From assembly GCA_025055765.1 (NCBI GenBank), contig JANWWS010000048.1, positions 1 to 37,641 on the forward strand: 37,641 bases of DNA, in the 5' to 3' direction. Of this stretch, positions 23,048-31,254 are shown piece after piece. Origin of the DNA: Leptospiraceae bacterium. Lineage in GTDB: Bacteria; Spirochaetota; Leptospiria; Turneriellales; Turneriellaceae. A model generated the notes under the pieces. The model worked only from the letters and a program-made list of their open reading frames with translations, had not been told where the DNA came from and did not search any database. The position numbers and the translations under genes are program-made. Position 1 is the first letter of the stretch; each line of letters begins with the position of its first letter.

Positions 23048-23503
23048 ATGAGGGTTATATTGAAAACAGATATCCCAAATCTTGGTAGGGCAGGTGAAAT
23101 CAAAGAAGTCAGGGATGGCTATGCTCGAAATTATTTGATTCCGCGCAACTTAGTGATACCAGCAACCCCCCGAACGGAAAAAGAAAGGGCATATCTTGAG
23201 CTCGTACAAAAAAAGAAAATAGAAAAAAGGCAAAAAACGGCAAAAGAAATTGCGGAGAAATTAAACGGGCTTGAGATTACCATAGCTGTGAAAACGGGGG
23301 AAGAAGGTAAGCTCTACGGAAGTGTTACAAATTTACATATAGCCCGCGCCCTGCACGAAAAGGGCTTCTCTATTGATAAGAAGAATATCCTCTTAGACGA
23401 GGCTATTAAAAACCTAGGGGACTACGAAATACCGATCAAGCTACACGAGCAAGTTCAAGCCATTGTAAAGCTACATGTGGTGGCAGAAAACATAGCCCCA
23501 TAA
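23048..23503 (+). CDS. rplI: Ribosomal protein L9
   Basis: 151 residues of large-subunit protein L9. The N-terminal rRNA-binding domain has the signature VILKTDIPNLGRAGEIKEV and DGYARNYLIPRNLVIPAT; a long connecting helix (about 45-75, Lys/Glu-rich) and the C-terminal domain (KLYGSVTNLHIARAL, GDYEIPIKLHEQVQAIV) follow. AGGGGAAG lies just before the ATG. It is followed by a T-run (about 23515-23523) without a convincing stem, then dnaB 42 nt away. Confidence 0.97.
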   Translation: MRVILKTDIPNLGRAGEIKEVRDGYARNYLIPRNLVIPATPRTEKERAYLELVQKKKIEKRQKTAKEIAEKLNGLEITIAVKTGEEGKLYGSVTNLHIARALHEKGFSIDKKNILLDEAIKNLGDYEIPIKLHEQVQAIVKLHVVAENIAP

Positions 23504-23545
23504 AAAGCTGGCCGTTTTTTTTTAAATAAATAAATTGTCTATCCC

Positions 23546-24895
23546 ATGGAGCTTTTTGACGAAGAAGCGGAGAAAATCTTTCTAGGAAGCATCTTACAAT
23601 TTCCGTTTCTATGGGCTGAGCTTGAGCTAGGGCTTAGCCCAGATGACTTATATTTTGAGAAACATCGCGTTATTTACAGGGCCATTTTAGATCTTCTTGA
23701 CCAACAACAGGAGCCAGAGGCCCAACTCTTAGTCAATACCCTTAAGGAAAAAGGAGAACTTGAGAAAGCGGGAGGAAAGCTATACATACTCGAAATTGTT
23801 ACTTTGGCGACACAGATAGGCATAACAAAGTATGTCCGTCGTATTCGAGAACTCTCCTTGCGTCGCAATTTTTTGCATATCCTGAAAAAAGCTCAAGAAA
23901 CAGTTTTTGACCGTCAAAAAAGTGTGCAGGAATTACTTTCTGACACGGAGAGGCAGATTTCTATGCTGGCAGACCAGCATACTACAAACACAGTCCAACA
24001 TATTCGAGAGCTAGCACCCGCTTTTAGTCAGTATCTAGCGGCCCTTAGGGAGAAAAAAGGAATTACAGGAATTGCTACTCACTTCCGTCGACTAGATGAG
24101 CTTACTGGTGGCTTTCGAGCTGGGCAAATGATTGTCCTGGCGGCAAGACCTGGCGTTGGCAAAAGCACGTTTGCTCTCAATATAGCTCACAGGATAGCTG
24201 TTAAGGAGAACCGCAGCATTCTTATATTTTCTCTGGAGATGACAAAAGAAGAGCTTTTGCTTAGGATGGTTTGCGCTGAGGCCTTACTTGAGTCTCAAAA
24301 AATCATGAAAGGTTATGGTAGTAAATCCGAAATAGAGAGGCTAGGAAACGCCTTATACACTTTAGCAAAGCAGGAAATATATATTGATGAAAGTAGTGAT
24401 CTTACAAGTTTTGATTTCAAACTCCGCTCGCGTCGGCTTGCCAATAAACTGAAAATTGAAAAGAAGCCATCTCTGGGGCTAATAGTTGTAGACTATCTAC
24501 AGCTTATGACCGACCGCTCTGGGCATGAAAGCCGACAAGTTGAAGTAGCAGCCATTTCGCGTAGTATAAAGCTTATTGCCAAGGAGTTAGAAGTACCGGT
24601 TCTAGCAGTTTCGCAAATGAATCGGGCCATAGAGCAACGAGGGCGTGAGATGCGTCCTCAACTGTCTGATCTCAGGGAATCAGGGGCTATTGAACAAGAT
24701 GCGGACATAGTTATATTTTTACATAGGGAAGAGCTTTACAATCCCGATACTGATAAAAAGGGTGTAGCTGAGGTAATTGTCGCCAAACATAGAGGGGGCC
24801 CTACAGACCGTTTTGAATTAATCTTTCAAAAAAATTATAATTTGTTTCTGGACCCTGATCTAGAGTTTTCTTCCGTAGTGAGTTCATCAGTATAG
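23546..24895 (+). CDS. dnaB: Replicative DNA helicase DnaB
   Basis: 449 residues; the hexameric replication-fork helicase. The N-terminal helical domain begins DEEAEKIFLGSIL; a linker helix joins it to the RecA-like core with Walker A ARPGVGKST (near residue 200), Walker B IVVDYLQLM, SQMNRAIEQRG, DLRESGAIEQDAD and the KHRGGPT arginine-finger region. Its C-terminus (SVVSSSV) is short. It ends the rpsF operon. The stop codon lies 9 nt inside the 3' end of the convergent hflX gene. Confidence 0.97.
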   Translation: MELFDEEAEKIFLGSILQFPFLWAELELGLSPDDLYFEKHRVIYRAILDLLDQQQEPEAQLLVNTLKEKGELEKAGGKLYILEIVTLATQIGITKYVRRIRELSLRRNFLHILKKAQETVFDRQKSVQELLSDTERQISMLADQHTTNTVQHIRELAPAFSQYLAALREKKGITGIATHFRRLDELTGGFRAGQMIVLAARPGVGKSTFALNIAHRIAVKENRSILIFSLEMTKEELLLRMVCAEALLESQKIMKGYGSKSEIERLGNALYTLAKQEIYIDESSDLTSFDFKLRSRRLANKLKIEKKPSLGLIVVDYLQLMTDRSGHESRQVEVAAISRSIKLIAKELEVPVLAVSQMNRAIEQRGREMRPQLSDLRESGAIEQDADIVIFLHREELYNPDTDKKGVAEVIVAKHRGGPTDRFELIFQKNYNLFLDPDLEFSSVVSSSV

Positions 24896-26080
24896 TAGGT
24901 GTTTTTTAGATATGCTTTGCGCTTTTTTCTGCGGGATGTAGACTTCTTCTGCATATTGGCGCATCTTTTGCTTAAGTTCCCTGACACCTTCTTTTGAAAG
25001 AGTGTTCCCCCAGACGGCATGGGGGTATTTTTTTCTTAACTGCTTAAGCTCGGAGGGAAAGACGAGGTCACTCTTATTCATAAACCAAATCTGTGGCTTA
25101 TCGGCAATTCTTAATCTTTCGAGCTCTGCTTTAACGACCATGAGTTCGTCTTCAAATTGAGGGCTTGATGCATCCAGTACTAAGATTAGTACATCACTGT
25201 AGGAAAGCTCCTCAAGGGTGGAGGAAAAGGCAGCAACGAGGGAAGCTGGTAAATTGCGTATAAAACCCACGGTATCGGTTACCATGCAGTAGAGGGGACG
25301 AAAGTCAAGATCACCTAGATATACTTTGCGGGAAAAGGAGTCTAAAGTAGCAAAAAGACGATCTTCTGCAAGGAGAGGCTTAGGGGTATTGGACAGGCGG
25401 TTTAAGAGGCTTGTTTTACCTGCATTGGTATAGCCAGCGAGGGCGAAAGTCAGCAAATTGCGGTTCTTGCGGGTATTTTGCCGGTGCTTTTCGAGTTGGC
25501 GTAACTCCTCCTCTATTTTCTGCAAGCGGCGACGGATATGTCGTCTATCGGTTTCTAACATGGATTCCCCTGGTCCTCTTGTGCCAATGCCACCTCCGAG
25601 GCGGGAGAGTACCCCACCAAGCCCTTTTAGGCGGGGAAGGATGTAGGAAAGTTGGGCGTGCTCTACCTGCAAGGCGGCTGTTCTTGTTTTAGCTCGCATG
25701 GCAAAAATATCCAGGATAAGTTCAATGCGGCCAATCACTCTCACCTTTAGTTCTTCTTCCAAATTGCGAAGCTGATTTGGCTTTAAGGCCACATCGGCTA
25801 CCAGGAGGTTAATATTTTCTTCTTTAATGATTTGAGCAAAGCGTTCGCGCATCCCCTCCGTAAAAAAATAAGCTGGATCTGGATGCTGCACATGTACAAA
25901 AATTTCTATCATTTGGCTTACACCGGCTGTATCACAGAGCAAATGGAGTTCCCGTAACGATTCTTCTTGCACACGACGGTCAGGATAGCTTGGTGAGCCA
26001 TACTGGCCGACAAGTAAGGCAATGTACTTCTCGCTGCTAAAATTCTTGCGCGAATGCTTTTGAAATGAGGAGGCATCCAT
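24887..26080 (-). CDS. hflX: GTPase HflX (ribosome-associated)
   Basis: 397 residues, a GTPase that binds the ribosome and rescues stalled 70S particles, including under heat stress. The N-terminal HflX domain includes LLVADVALKPNQLRNLEEEL, the linker GGIGTRGPGE and a coiled coil (RRLQKIEEELRQLEKHRQN). The G domain has G1 GYTNAGKTSLLNRL, G3 DTVGFIRNLP and G4 MNKSD. AAGGAGAA precedes the ATG. It is the third gene of guaA-DUF192-hflX, 15 nt after the DUF192 gene. Its 3' end overlaps dnaB by 9 nt, head-on. Confidence 0.96.
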   Translation of the reverse strand: MDASSFQKHSRKNFSSEKYIALLVGQYGSPSYPDRRVQEESLRELHLLCDTAGVSQMIEIFVHVQHPDPAYFFTEGMRERFAQIIKEENINLLVADVALKPNQLRNLEEELKVRVIGRIELILDIFAMRAKTRTAALQVEHAQLSYILPRLKGLGGVLSRLGGGIGTRGPGESMLETDRRHIRRRLQKIEEELRQLEKHRQNTRKNRNLLTFALAGYTNAGKTSLLNRLSNTPKPLLAEDRLFATLDSFSRKVYLGDLDFRPLYCMVTDTVGFIRNLPASLVAAFSSTLEELSYSDVLILVLDASSPQFEDELMVVKAELERLRIADKPQIWFMNKSDLVFPSELKQLRKKYPHAVWGNTLSKEGVRELKQKMRQYAEEVYIPQKKAQSISKKHLLY

Positions 26081-26095
26081 GTATGAAGGTTCTCC

Positions 26096-26518
26096 TTATT
26101 TCAAAAAAATTAGGTAATCTCCTGTTTTAATTCTGTGCTTGAAAAACCAATTATAGTTCATTTCGAGAGCATATTTGGCTGGTTTCTCGGAAGAAACAGG
26201 GGTTTCTTCAAGAGGTTTCATGTCTTTAATAGTGGTAATAACTCCTTCTTTATTAGCAAAGGCTATACTAAGGGGAATATATGTATTTTTCATCCAAAAG
26301 TACAGAATTTCTTCACTGGGGAAGACAAAGAGCATACAGCCATCGGGCTCTAAAGTCTTGCGGAACATAAGCCCTCTTGCTCTTTTTTCAGGGGTATCGG
26401 CAAGTTCACATTTCAAGCGGTAGCTCTTTTCTCCGCGTAGCTCAACATACTCATAGTGAGCTGAGCATTGCCCTACAAGAAGCCACAGGGGTACAATTAG
26501 GCGTTGTATTACTCCCAT
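26096..26518 (-). CDS. DUF192-family exported protein
   Basis: 140 residues. A signal peptide (IVPLWLLVGQCSA) precedes a complete DUF192 domain: LADTPEKRARGLMFRKTLEP, GCMLFVFPSEE, FWMKNTYIPLSIAF, then AKYALEMN and the closing GDYLIF. The family is widespread and small; no activity is established, though the fold is known. The lone Cys in the leader (VGQC) is not a clean lipobox, so lipidation is uncertain. It overlaps the end of guaA by 10 nt and is followed by hflX. Confidence 0.9.
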   Translation of the reverse strand: MGVIQRLIVPLWLLVGQCSAHYEYVELRGEKSYRLKCELADTPEKRARGLMFRKTLEPDGCMLFVFPSEEILYFWMKNTYIPLSIAFANKEGVITTIKDMKPLEETPVSSEKPAKYALEMNYNWFFKHRIKTGDYLIFLK

Positions 26519-28065
26519 TCTATAGTTGCGGGTGGCTTTGAGGTGATGTCATAGACCACTCTGTTTACCCCTTTCACCTCGTTGACAATGCGGTTTGCTA
26601 CTTTGCCTAAAAAGGAGAAGGGCAGTTGAGCAAAGTTTGCGGTCATGCCATCCTTGCTTTTTACAATGCGAAGAGCAACAACGTTATCATAAGTGCGGCG
26701 ATCTCCCATGACTCCAACACTGTGTATAGGCAAAAAAACAGCAAAAGCCTGCCATACTCTGTCGTAATATTTAGCCCGCTTAAGTTCTTCAAGTAAAATG
26801 GCGTCGGCTTTTTGCAGCAATAAAACTCGCTCGCGTGTTACCTCGCCAATAATGCGGATAGCAAGTCCTGGTCCAGGGAAGGGGTGGCGCATAAGGGCTT
26901 CTCGGGGGATTTTTAAGGCAAAACCTAGCCGGCGCACTTCATCTTTAAAAAGCTCTTTTAAGGGCTCTATGACCTTACCGGCCTCGACAAGCTCCATAAC
27001 CTCTCGAACCCGATTGTGGTGGGATTTAATGGTGTCACTAGGTCCTCTTACCGAGACTGATTCAATGACATCCGGATAAAGGGTACCTTGCGCTAAAAAT
27101 TCATGGTGGCCAAGCTCGAGTGACTTTTTGCGAAATTCCTCTAAAAAAAGCCTGCCTATGATTTTACGTTTTTGTTCTGGATCCACAACACCTTGCAAAG
27201 CTGCCAAGAAAACATGGCCAGCGTGTACTACATGGAGAGGTATCTTTAAGATTTTGCGAAATCTCTCATGAATAACCTGGGTCTCATTATGTCGCATTAG
27301 GCCCGTATCTATATAAACACAGCTCAGCCTATTGCCAATGGCTTCATGAAGTAACTTAGCAGTTACGGTAGAGTCGACTCCTCCTGAGACCCCTAGCAAA
27401 ACTTTTTCGTTTCCCGTTATTTGACGAATTTCTTCAATTTTTTGTTTAGCAAAGTTTTTCATGGTCCAGTTAGGTTTCATCTGGCAGATATCTCGTGCAA
27501 ACTGACGTAAAATGTCTTTACCATACTGGGTATGGTTTACCTCGGGGTGAAATTGCAAGCCAAACAGTGGCTTTCTTGTGTGGCCGATGGCAGCATAAGG
27601 AGAGGAGGGGGTAGTGCCTAAGGTCACAAATTCGGGAGGTATGCGAATTACTTTATCAGCATGGCTCATCCATACCGTGGATGTTTGTGGGATATCTTGA
27701 AATAACGGTGAATTTTTTTTAATGTGAAACTCACTGGGGCCATATTCTCGGTTGTCGCTTGTTTCCACCTTACCCCCGAGAAGGTGCACCATGAGTTGTA
27801 AACCATAGCAAATTCCTAAGATAGGTATATCAAGTTGAAAAATCTCATGTGGGATAGCAGGTGCCCCCACATCATGAACTGAGGCAGGACCTCCGGAGAG
27901 TATTATGCCGCGAACAAAGGCCTGTTCTTTTGCCTGGGAAAGTAATTTTTTTGCCTCTCGAAAGGGAAGTATTTCACTATAAAAGCGCATCTCCCGTAGG
28001 CGGCGGCCTATGAGTTGCGTGTATTGGGAGCCAAAATCATATATTATAATTTTATCTCTATTCAT
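26509..28065 (-). CDS. guaA: GMP synthase (glutamine-hydrolysing)
   Basis: 518 residues; converts XMP to GMP with glutamine and ATP. The class I amidotransferase domain has IIYDFGSQYTQLIGRRLRE, catalytic Cys in LGICYGLQLM and the His-Glu pair in GLQFHPEVNHT. The ATP-pyrophosphatase domain has the P-loop GVSGGVDSTV, and the dimerisation domain ends YDITSKPPATIEWE, the typical C-terminus. I start at ATG 28065, since the longer frame to 28110 adds 15 unrelated residues. It leads an operon with a DUF192 gene and hflX. A leader with alternative hairpins lies 46-94 nt upstream (see regulatory entry). Confidence 0.97.
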   Translation of the reverse strand: MNRDKIIIYDFGSQYTQLIGRRLREMRFYSEILPFREAKKLLSQAKEQAFVRGIILSGGPASVHDVGAPAIPHEIFQLDIPILGICYGLQLMVHLLGGKVETSDNREYGPSEFHIKKNSPLFQDIPQTSTVWMSHADKVIRIPPEFVTLGTTPSSPYAAIGHTRKPLFGLQFHPEVNHTQYGKDILRQFARDICQMKPNWTMKNFAKQKIEEIRQITGNEKVLLGVSGGVDSTVTAKLLHEAIGNRLSCVYIDTGLMRHNETQVIHERFRKILKIPLHVVHAGHVFLAALQGVVDPEQKRKIIGRLFLEEFRKKSLELGHHEFLAQGTLYPDVIESVSVRGPSDTIKSHHNRVREVMELVEAGKVIEPLKELFKDEVRRLGFALKIPREALMRHPFPGPGLAIRIIGEVTRERVLLLQKADAILLEELKRAKYYDRVWQAFAVFLPIHSVGVMGDRRTYDNVVALRIVKSKDGMTANFAQLPFSFLGKVANRIVNEVKGVNRVVYDITSKPPATIEWE

Positions 28066-28110
28066 GAATTTGGCCGAAAGCAAAGTCCTTTTAATGGGTA
28101 AGATGTCCAC

Positions 28111-28159
28111 AAGAAAAAATACCCAGCTTTGCTGGCGAGCTCAAAAAGGGCTTGCCAGC
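28111..28159 (-). promoter_or_regulatory. Candidate attenuator in the guaA leader (two exclusive hairpins)
   Basis: Read on the minus strand: arm GCTGGCAAGC (28159-28150), 9-nt loop, arm GCTCGCCAGC (28140-28131), giving a 10-bp stem with one G-U; then AAA and GCTGG (28127-28123), which pairs with CCAGC (28135-28131) of the first stem's 3' arm. So the second, 5-bp hairpin (CCAGC-AAA-GCTGG) and the first cannot form together. The second is followed by GTATTTTTTCTT, a terminator-like U-run. This is the geometry of an antiterminator/terminator pair, though the terminator stem is short and the first hairpin is the more stable. The pairing is seen directly; the regulatory role is inference. Confidence 0.4.
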
Positions 28160-28169
28160 TAACGATAAA

Positions 28170-28196
28170 ATAATAAGTCGAGGAAAAACAAAGCAA
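28170..28196 (-). promoter_or_regulatory. Possible guaA promoter
   Basis: On the minus strand, TTGCTT (28196-28191) and TATTAT (28175-28170) are separated by 15 nt, slightly shorter than ideal. Transcription would begin around 28160-28164, right at the first arm of the leader hairpin. The -10 box matches five of six positions, the -35 four of six. Confidence 0.35.
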
Positions 28197-28206
28197 GGAG
28201 GGACCA

Positions 28207-28887
28207 TTGGACAGGTTTTGGAGTCTATTCCTTCTTGGGGGATTCCTATTGCGGGTGTTAGCTGACCCATTGCAAGAAAATTTGGAGCTGCATTGTGCGG
28301 GAAGGGATAACCAAAAATATGAACAGACGTTAGCCAGTGTTCTTAAATCTCTGAAAAAAACAGACAAAGTGGCCGAGGCCTTAAAAATCTCTCTGGAGTT
28401 TGCTTGCCAGAGTGATCTTGCACCATGGCGGCTAAAGACACTATTTTTATTGTCCCACTTTGCGTTAGAGCATGGGACTACAGCCCATGCGGTGCAAAGC
28501 ATAAACTCCCTTTATGTCCACGACTCCATTGGTAAGGAAGAGTATTTGAGATTGGTTCGACTTTGGGAGAAAATGGAAAATACGGGTCTTGATCTAAGGG
28601 AGAGGGAAAATATTTTTATCAAGGGTAAGAAAGAAGCTCTAAGAGCGGTGCAGCTTGAGGGGCTTGCCTTATATTATGTACACCTTAGATCAGAGGGGTT
28701 AACCGAAGAGGATGCTTGGAATCAGGCTTTAAGCTTAGGACCACAGGTAAAAAAACTCTACCATCCACCCGCTATATTTAAATTAGTGCGCGAGGCCATT
28801 GCCTCCCGCCCTGTACAAAAACGACCTGTGCGTGAGGCTTATGATGAAAGTCTTTGGGAAGACTATCATGAGGCGTTGCGATTATAG
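28207..28887 (+). CDS. Exported protein of unknown function
   Basis: 226 residues that I do not assign to a family. Start TTG at 28207 is well supported: AAGGAGGG (28195-28202) sits 4 nt upstream, and the resulting leader FWSLFLLGGFLLRVLADP is a clear signal peptide with a predicted cut after VLA. The mature part is helical and rich in Leu, Glu and Lys, possibly with repeat-like helical pairs, but I see no definite TPR and no catalytic motif. It is followed after 2 nt by another unknown gene that lacks a signal peptide. It lies between divergent guaA and the convergent flagellar fliL-fliY set. Confidence 0.75.
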   Translation: MDRFWSLFLLGGFLLRVLADPLQENLELHCAGRDNQKYEQTLASVLKSLKKTDKVAEALKISLEFACQSDLAPWRLKTLFLLSHFALEHGTTAHAVQSINSLYVHDSIGKEEYLRLVRLWEKMENTGLDLRERENIFIKGKKEALRAVQLEGLALYYVHLRSEGLTEEDAWNQALSLGPQVKKLYHPPAIFKLVREAIASRPVQKRPVREAYDESLWEDYHEALRL

Positions 28888-28889
28888 GG

Positions 28890-29498
28890 ATGGCTTCTCG
28901 CGAGCTAATTCGCCTACTTTTACCCCGCAATTTTGCCTTCGTAAAGCGACTACCTAACAAATTTGAGGCCCTGATCCTTGCTCAGCATAATAGCACCCCC
29001 CGAGGGCGATGGTATGAAGTTGAAATTCTGGGTCAAAAATTGAATTTAATGTCCCAAATTGAGCTTCCCCTTCACAAGAAAGTGGTACTGGAGAAAGATG
29101 GGCTCTTTAAGTTGCGTCTTGTGCAAGTTATGGAAGAAAAAAACGAAGGGGAATCCATCTCGAAGCTCTGCGAGAATGTCTTTATAAAAGCAGTAGATGT
29201 CTTGCCAGAGGATCCCCTGGTACTTCTCTTTTTGCAACAAGTGCATGAAGAAGGGGGTAGTCGCTTATGGGAAAAAAGAAGTCGAATTTATCGTTTTCAT
29301 CATCCGCTAGAAGAGAAGCTCCAGGGCGTTTTTCATGAATATAATGGTACCTGGCATTTGCTTTTGCCAAAAGAGTTTTTTTCGTTGGCAGATGTAGAAA
29401 AGCTCGAGCTCTTGCTTAAAGATTGTCGGATCTCGCAAATCAAGCTTATTCCTAAAGAGGAACTTGAGAAAATTCAGAGTGTGGACATATGGGGTTAG
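28890..29498 (+). CDS. Uncharacterised protein
   Basis: 202 residues without signal peptide or membrane segment, so presumably cytosolic. Residues ~40-85 form a beta-rich stretch (RWYEVEILGQKLNLMSQIEL, then VVLEKDGLFKLRLVQV) reminiscent of a small beta-barrel, and the C-terminus is a charged, helical/strand mix. The beta stretch and final segment loosely recall FliK-type hook-length proteins, but I cannot support that call. It is coupled to the exported protein before it (2-nt gap). Its stop abuts the stop of convergent fliY with no gap (TTAGCTA), and no terminator separates them. Confidence 0.7.
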   Translation: MASRELIRLLLPRNFAFVKRLPNKFEALILAQHNSTPRGRWYEVEILGQKLNLMSQIELPLHKKVVLEKDGLFKLRLVQVMEEKNEGESISKLCENVFIKAVDVLPEDPLVLLFLQQVHEEGGSRLWEKRSRIYRFHHPLEEKLQGVFHEYNGTWHLLLPKEFFSLADVEKLELLLKDCRISQIKLIPKEELEKIQSVDIWG

Positions 29499-30587
29499 CT
29501 ATCCTCCCGACATTTTGGCAAGTCGTTCCGCTGGACCAATAATGTCAGTGACCCTTACCCCAAAGTTTTCATCAATAACTACCACCTCCCCCTTGGCAAT
29601 AAGCTTGCCGTTTACAAGTAAATCGACTGGTTCACCCGCCAATTTATCTAATTCAATGATAGAGCCTTCCCCGAGGCCTAGAATTTCCTTGACATACTTT
29701 TTAGTACGCCCGAGCTCCACGGTTAGCACCATCTGTACGTCGAGCAATAGCTCCAAATTGGGGGGGAGGTTGGAAGGGACACCACTTTGCTGAAAACTGG
29801 GGAAGGTAACGGGGGTAAAGGGTATCCCACGCGGGCCTGCCGCTACACCAGCTGCAGGTGTGCCTCCAAAATCCAAATTTAAAGGAGCAGAGCGAGCTTG
29901 GTTTTTACCAGCGCTTAAACCTTTTCCCCAGCGTACCATCGGGCTCATATCGATGTATTGGCTAAGTCGCGACGCTGGGTAACCCTCAATCGTTATATTG
30001 TACTGCAAACGGTATACTTGGTTTTCCGAAAATGGTGGGATATCTGCCGGAGAACTAAAACGTTTGGTTTCGGGGGCTGTGGGTGTTAGGTTTTCACCAA
30101 AACGGCCACTCAGGCTATTTGATAGGGAAGAGCAGAGGTTATTAATGAACTCTGAAATAGTTGAAAGATGCGCATCGTTAAGCTCGAGGGGTTCGCTGGG
30201 CTCTCCCATCATGTGCCGTGCGATCCTCTTGGCAAGATCTTGCGGCAGAGAAAACAAGGTTTTGGCTGAACCTAGGGACAGCGACACGAGAACATTACCT
30301 GCTGCTATTTGCGAACCTACGCTGGTAGCAGGTAGCTCATCAAGGCTTGTACACTGGATGTTGATGCTCTTATTTTCAAGAAAGAGCGAAAGCTGGCTAC
30401 CCGCAACCCGGACAGCTTCGTTAAAGCTGTCTTTTAAGATTTCTGCTTCTGCAGGAGATAACCCTGCGGCTGTGGTAGCACCCCCTGCAAGGCCAGAGGC
30501 AGCAAAGGGCTCTGTGGTGCCCCCTACATCTTCTGCCCCCATCAAGAGGGCATCAATTTCTTCTTGGGAAAGAGATCCGTCACCCAT
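29499..30587 (-). CDS. fliY: Flagellar switch protein FliY (FliN/CheC type)
   Basis: 362 residues. The N-terminal peptide SLSQEEIDALL resembles the EIDALL tip of FliM-type proteins. The middle is CheC-like, with one good CheY-P phosphatase motif: S142-x3-E146-x2-N149-x22-P172 (STISEFIN then P). A first copy around N56 is degenerate (E49, D53 and no following Pro). A Gly/Ala/Pro-rich linker leads to the C-terminal SpoA (FliN) domain: LLLDVQMVLTVELGRTKKYV, LGLGEGSIIELDKLAGEPVD. This is the C-ring protein that both builds the motor switch and removes phosphate from CheY-P. It follows fliL after 10 nt. Confidence 0.93.
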   Translation of the reverse strand: MGDGSLSQEEIDALLMGAEDVGGTTEPFAASGLAGGATTAAGLSPAEAEILKDSFNEAVRVAGSQLSLFLENKSINIQCTSLDELPATSVGSQIAAGNVLVSLSLGSAKTLFSLPQDLAKRIARHMMGEPSEPLELNDAHLSTISEFINNLCSSLSNSLSGRFGENLTPTAPETKRFSSPADIPPFSENQVYRLQYNITIEGYPASRLSQYIDMSPMVRWGKGLSAGKNQARSAPLNLDFGGTPAAGVAAGPRGIPFTPVTFPSFQQSGVPSNLPPNLELLLDVQMVLTVELGRTKKYVKEILGLGEGSIIELDKLAGEPVDLLVNGKLIAKGEVVVIDENFGVRVTDIIGPAERLAKMSGG

Positions 30588-30597
30588 ATAATTCCCT

Positions 30598-31125
30598 TTA
30601 ACTTATAACTATGGATTCAAAATAAACTTCTTCGATTTTTCCCTCTCGTAAGAGCATATTAATTTGCGACTTAATTTCTTCAGCTAAATTTTGTTTTTGC
30701 ATTTGTCCCATAAGTTCTTCTTTTCGTTTGCCGCTTAACAAGATATTGATGATGTGCATTAACTGTGCACTGCGGTTGGCAAGTTCCGCCTCTAACTGTT
30801 TGTTTTCACCTACATAGCCTAAGTTGATTTGTACCTGGATAAAACTTCCCCCTTCTTCCGTATCGGCGGTATTAACACGGAACTCCTTGGGAAAGCGGTA
30901 AATAGTTAAAGGGGGCGGTGCTGGTGCAATAACAATATTTTGTTGCATTTCATAACTTGCTGTTCTAACACTCTTGGCTACATAATAAGATATTAAGACC
31001 GTAAGTAAAATGAAGGTCAATACTCCGGCCGCAATAAGCAAAATAGTAACAATCTTGGAACGACCAGCAGGAACCTGGGTCTTCTCCTGCTCCTCTTCCT
31101 CCTCCAGCAGTTCTTCCTCAGCCAT
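30598..31125 (-). CDS. fliL: Flagellar basal-body-associated protein FliL
   Basis: 175 residues. An acidic cytoplasmic tail (EEELLEEEEEQEK) precedes one membrane segment (about 24-50, IVTILLIAAGVLTFILLTVL), then a periplasmic stomatin-like domain with FRVNTADTEEGGSFIQVQIN and RKEELMGQMQKQNLAEEI. FliL surrounds the stator units and increases motor torque. A strong AGGAGGAGGT lies before the ATG. It is upstream of fliY and 129 nt downstream of pyrB; no promoter or terminator stands out in that gap, so transcription from pyrB could reach it. Confidence 0.93.
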   Translation of the reverse strand: MAEEELLEEEEEQEKTQVPAGRSKIVTILLIAAGVLTFILLTVLISYYVAKSVRTASYEMQQNIVIAPAPPPLTIYRFPKEFRVNTADTEEGGSFIQVQINLGYVGENKQLEAELANRSAQLMHIINILLSGKRKEELMGQMQKQNLAEEIKSQINMLLREGKIEEVYFESIVIS

Positions 31126-31254
31126 ACCTCCTCCTTCTCTTAACTAAGCATTATTTCGGCAGGCCTATTTTATGTCTCAAGCAGAAAATGCGATGAAGGG
31201 TCAAGGTAGTTTTTAATTATTTTACCAAAAAGTCGAAGGATTAGCTAAAAATTC

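Noticed and set aside
23504-23545. Terminator between rplI and dnaB
   Set aside because: A long T-run is present, but the upstream sequence forms no convincing stem.
31126-31254. Flagellar sigma28 promoter before fliL
   Set aside because: A GCCGAAAT-like -10 occurs on the minus strand, but the nearest TAAA is 8 nt away instead of about 15.
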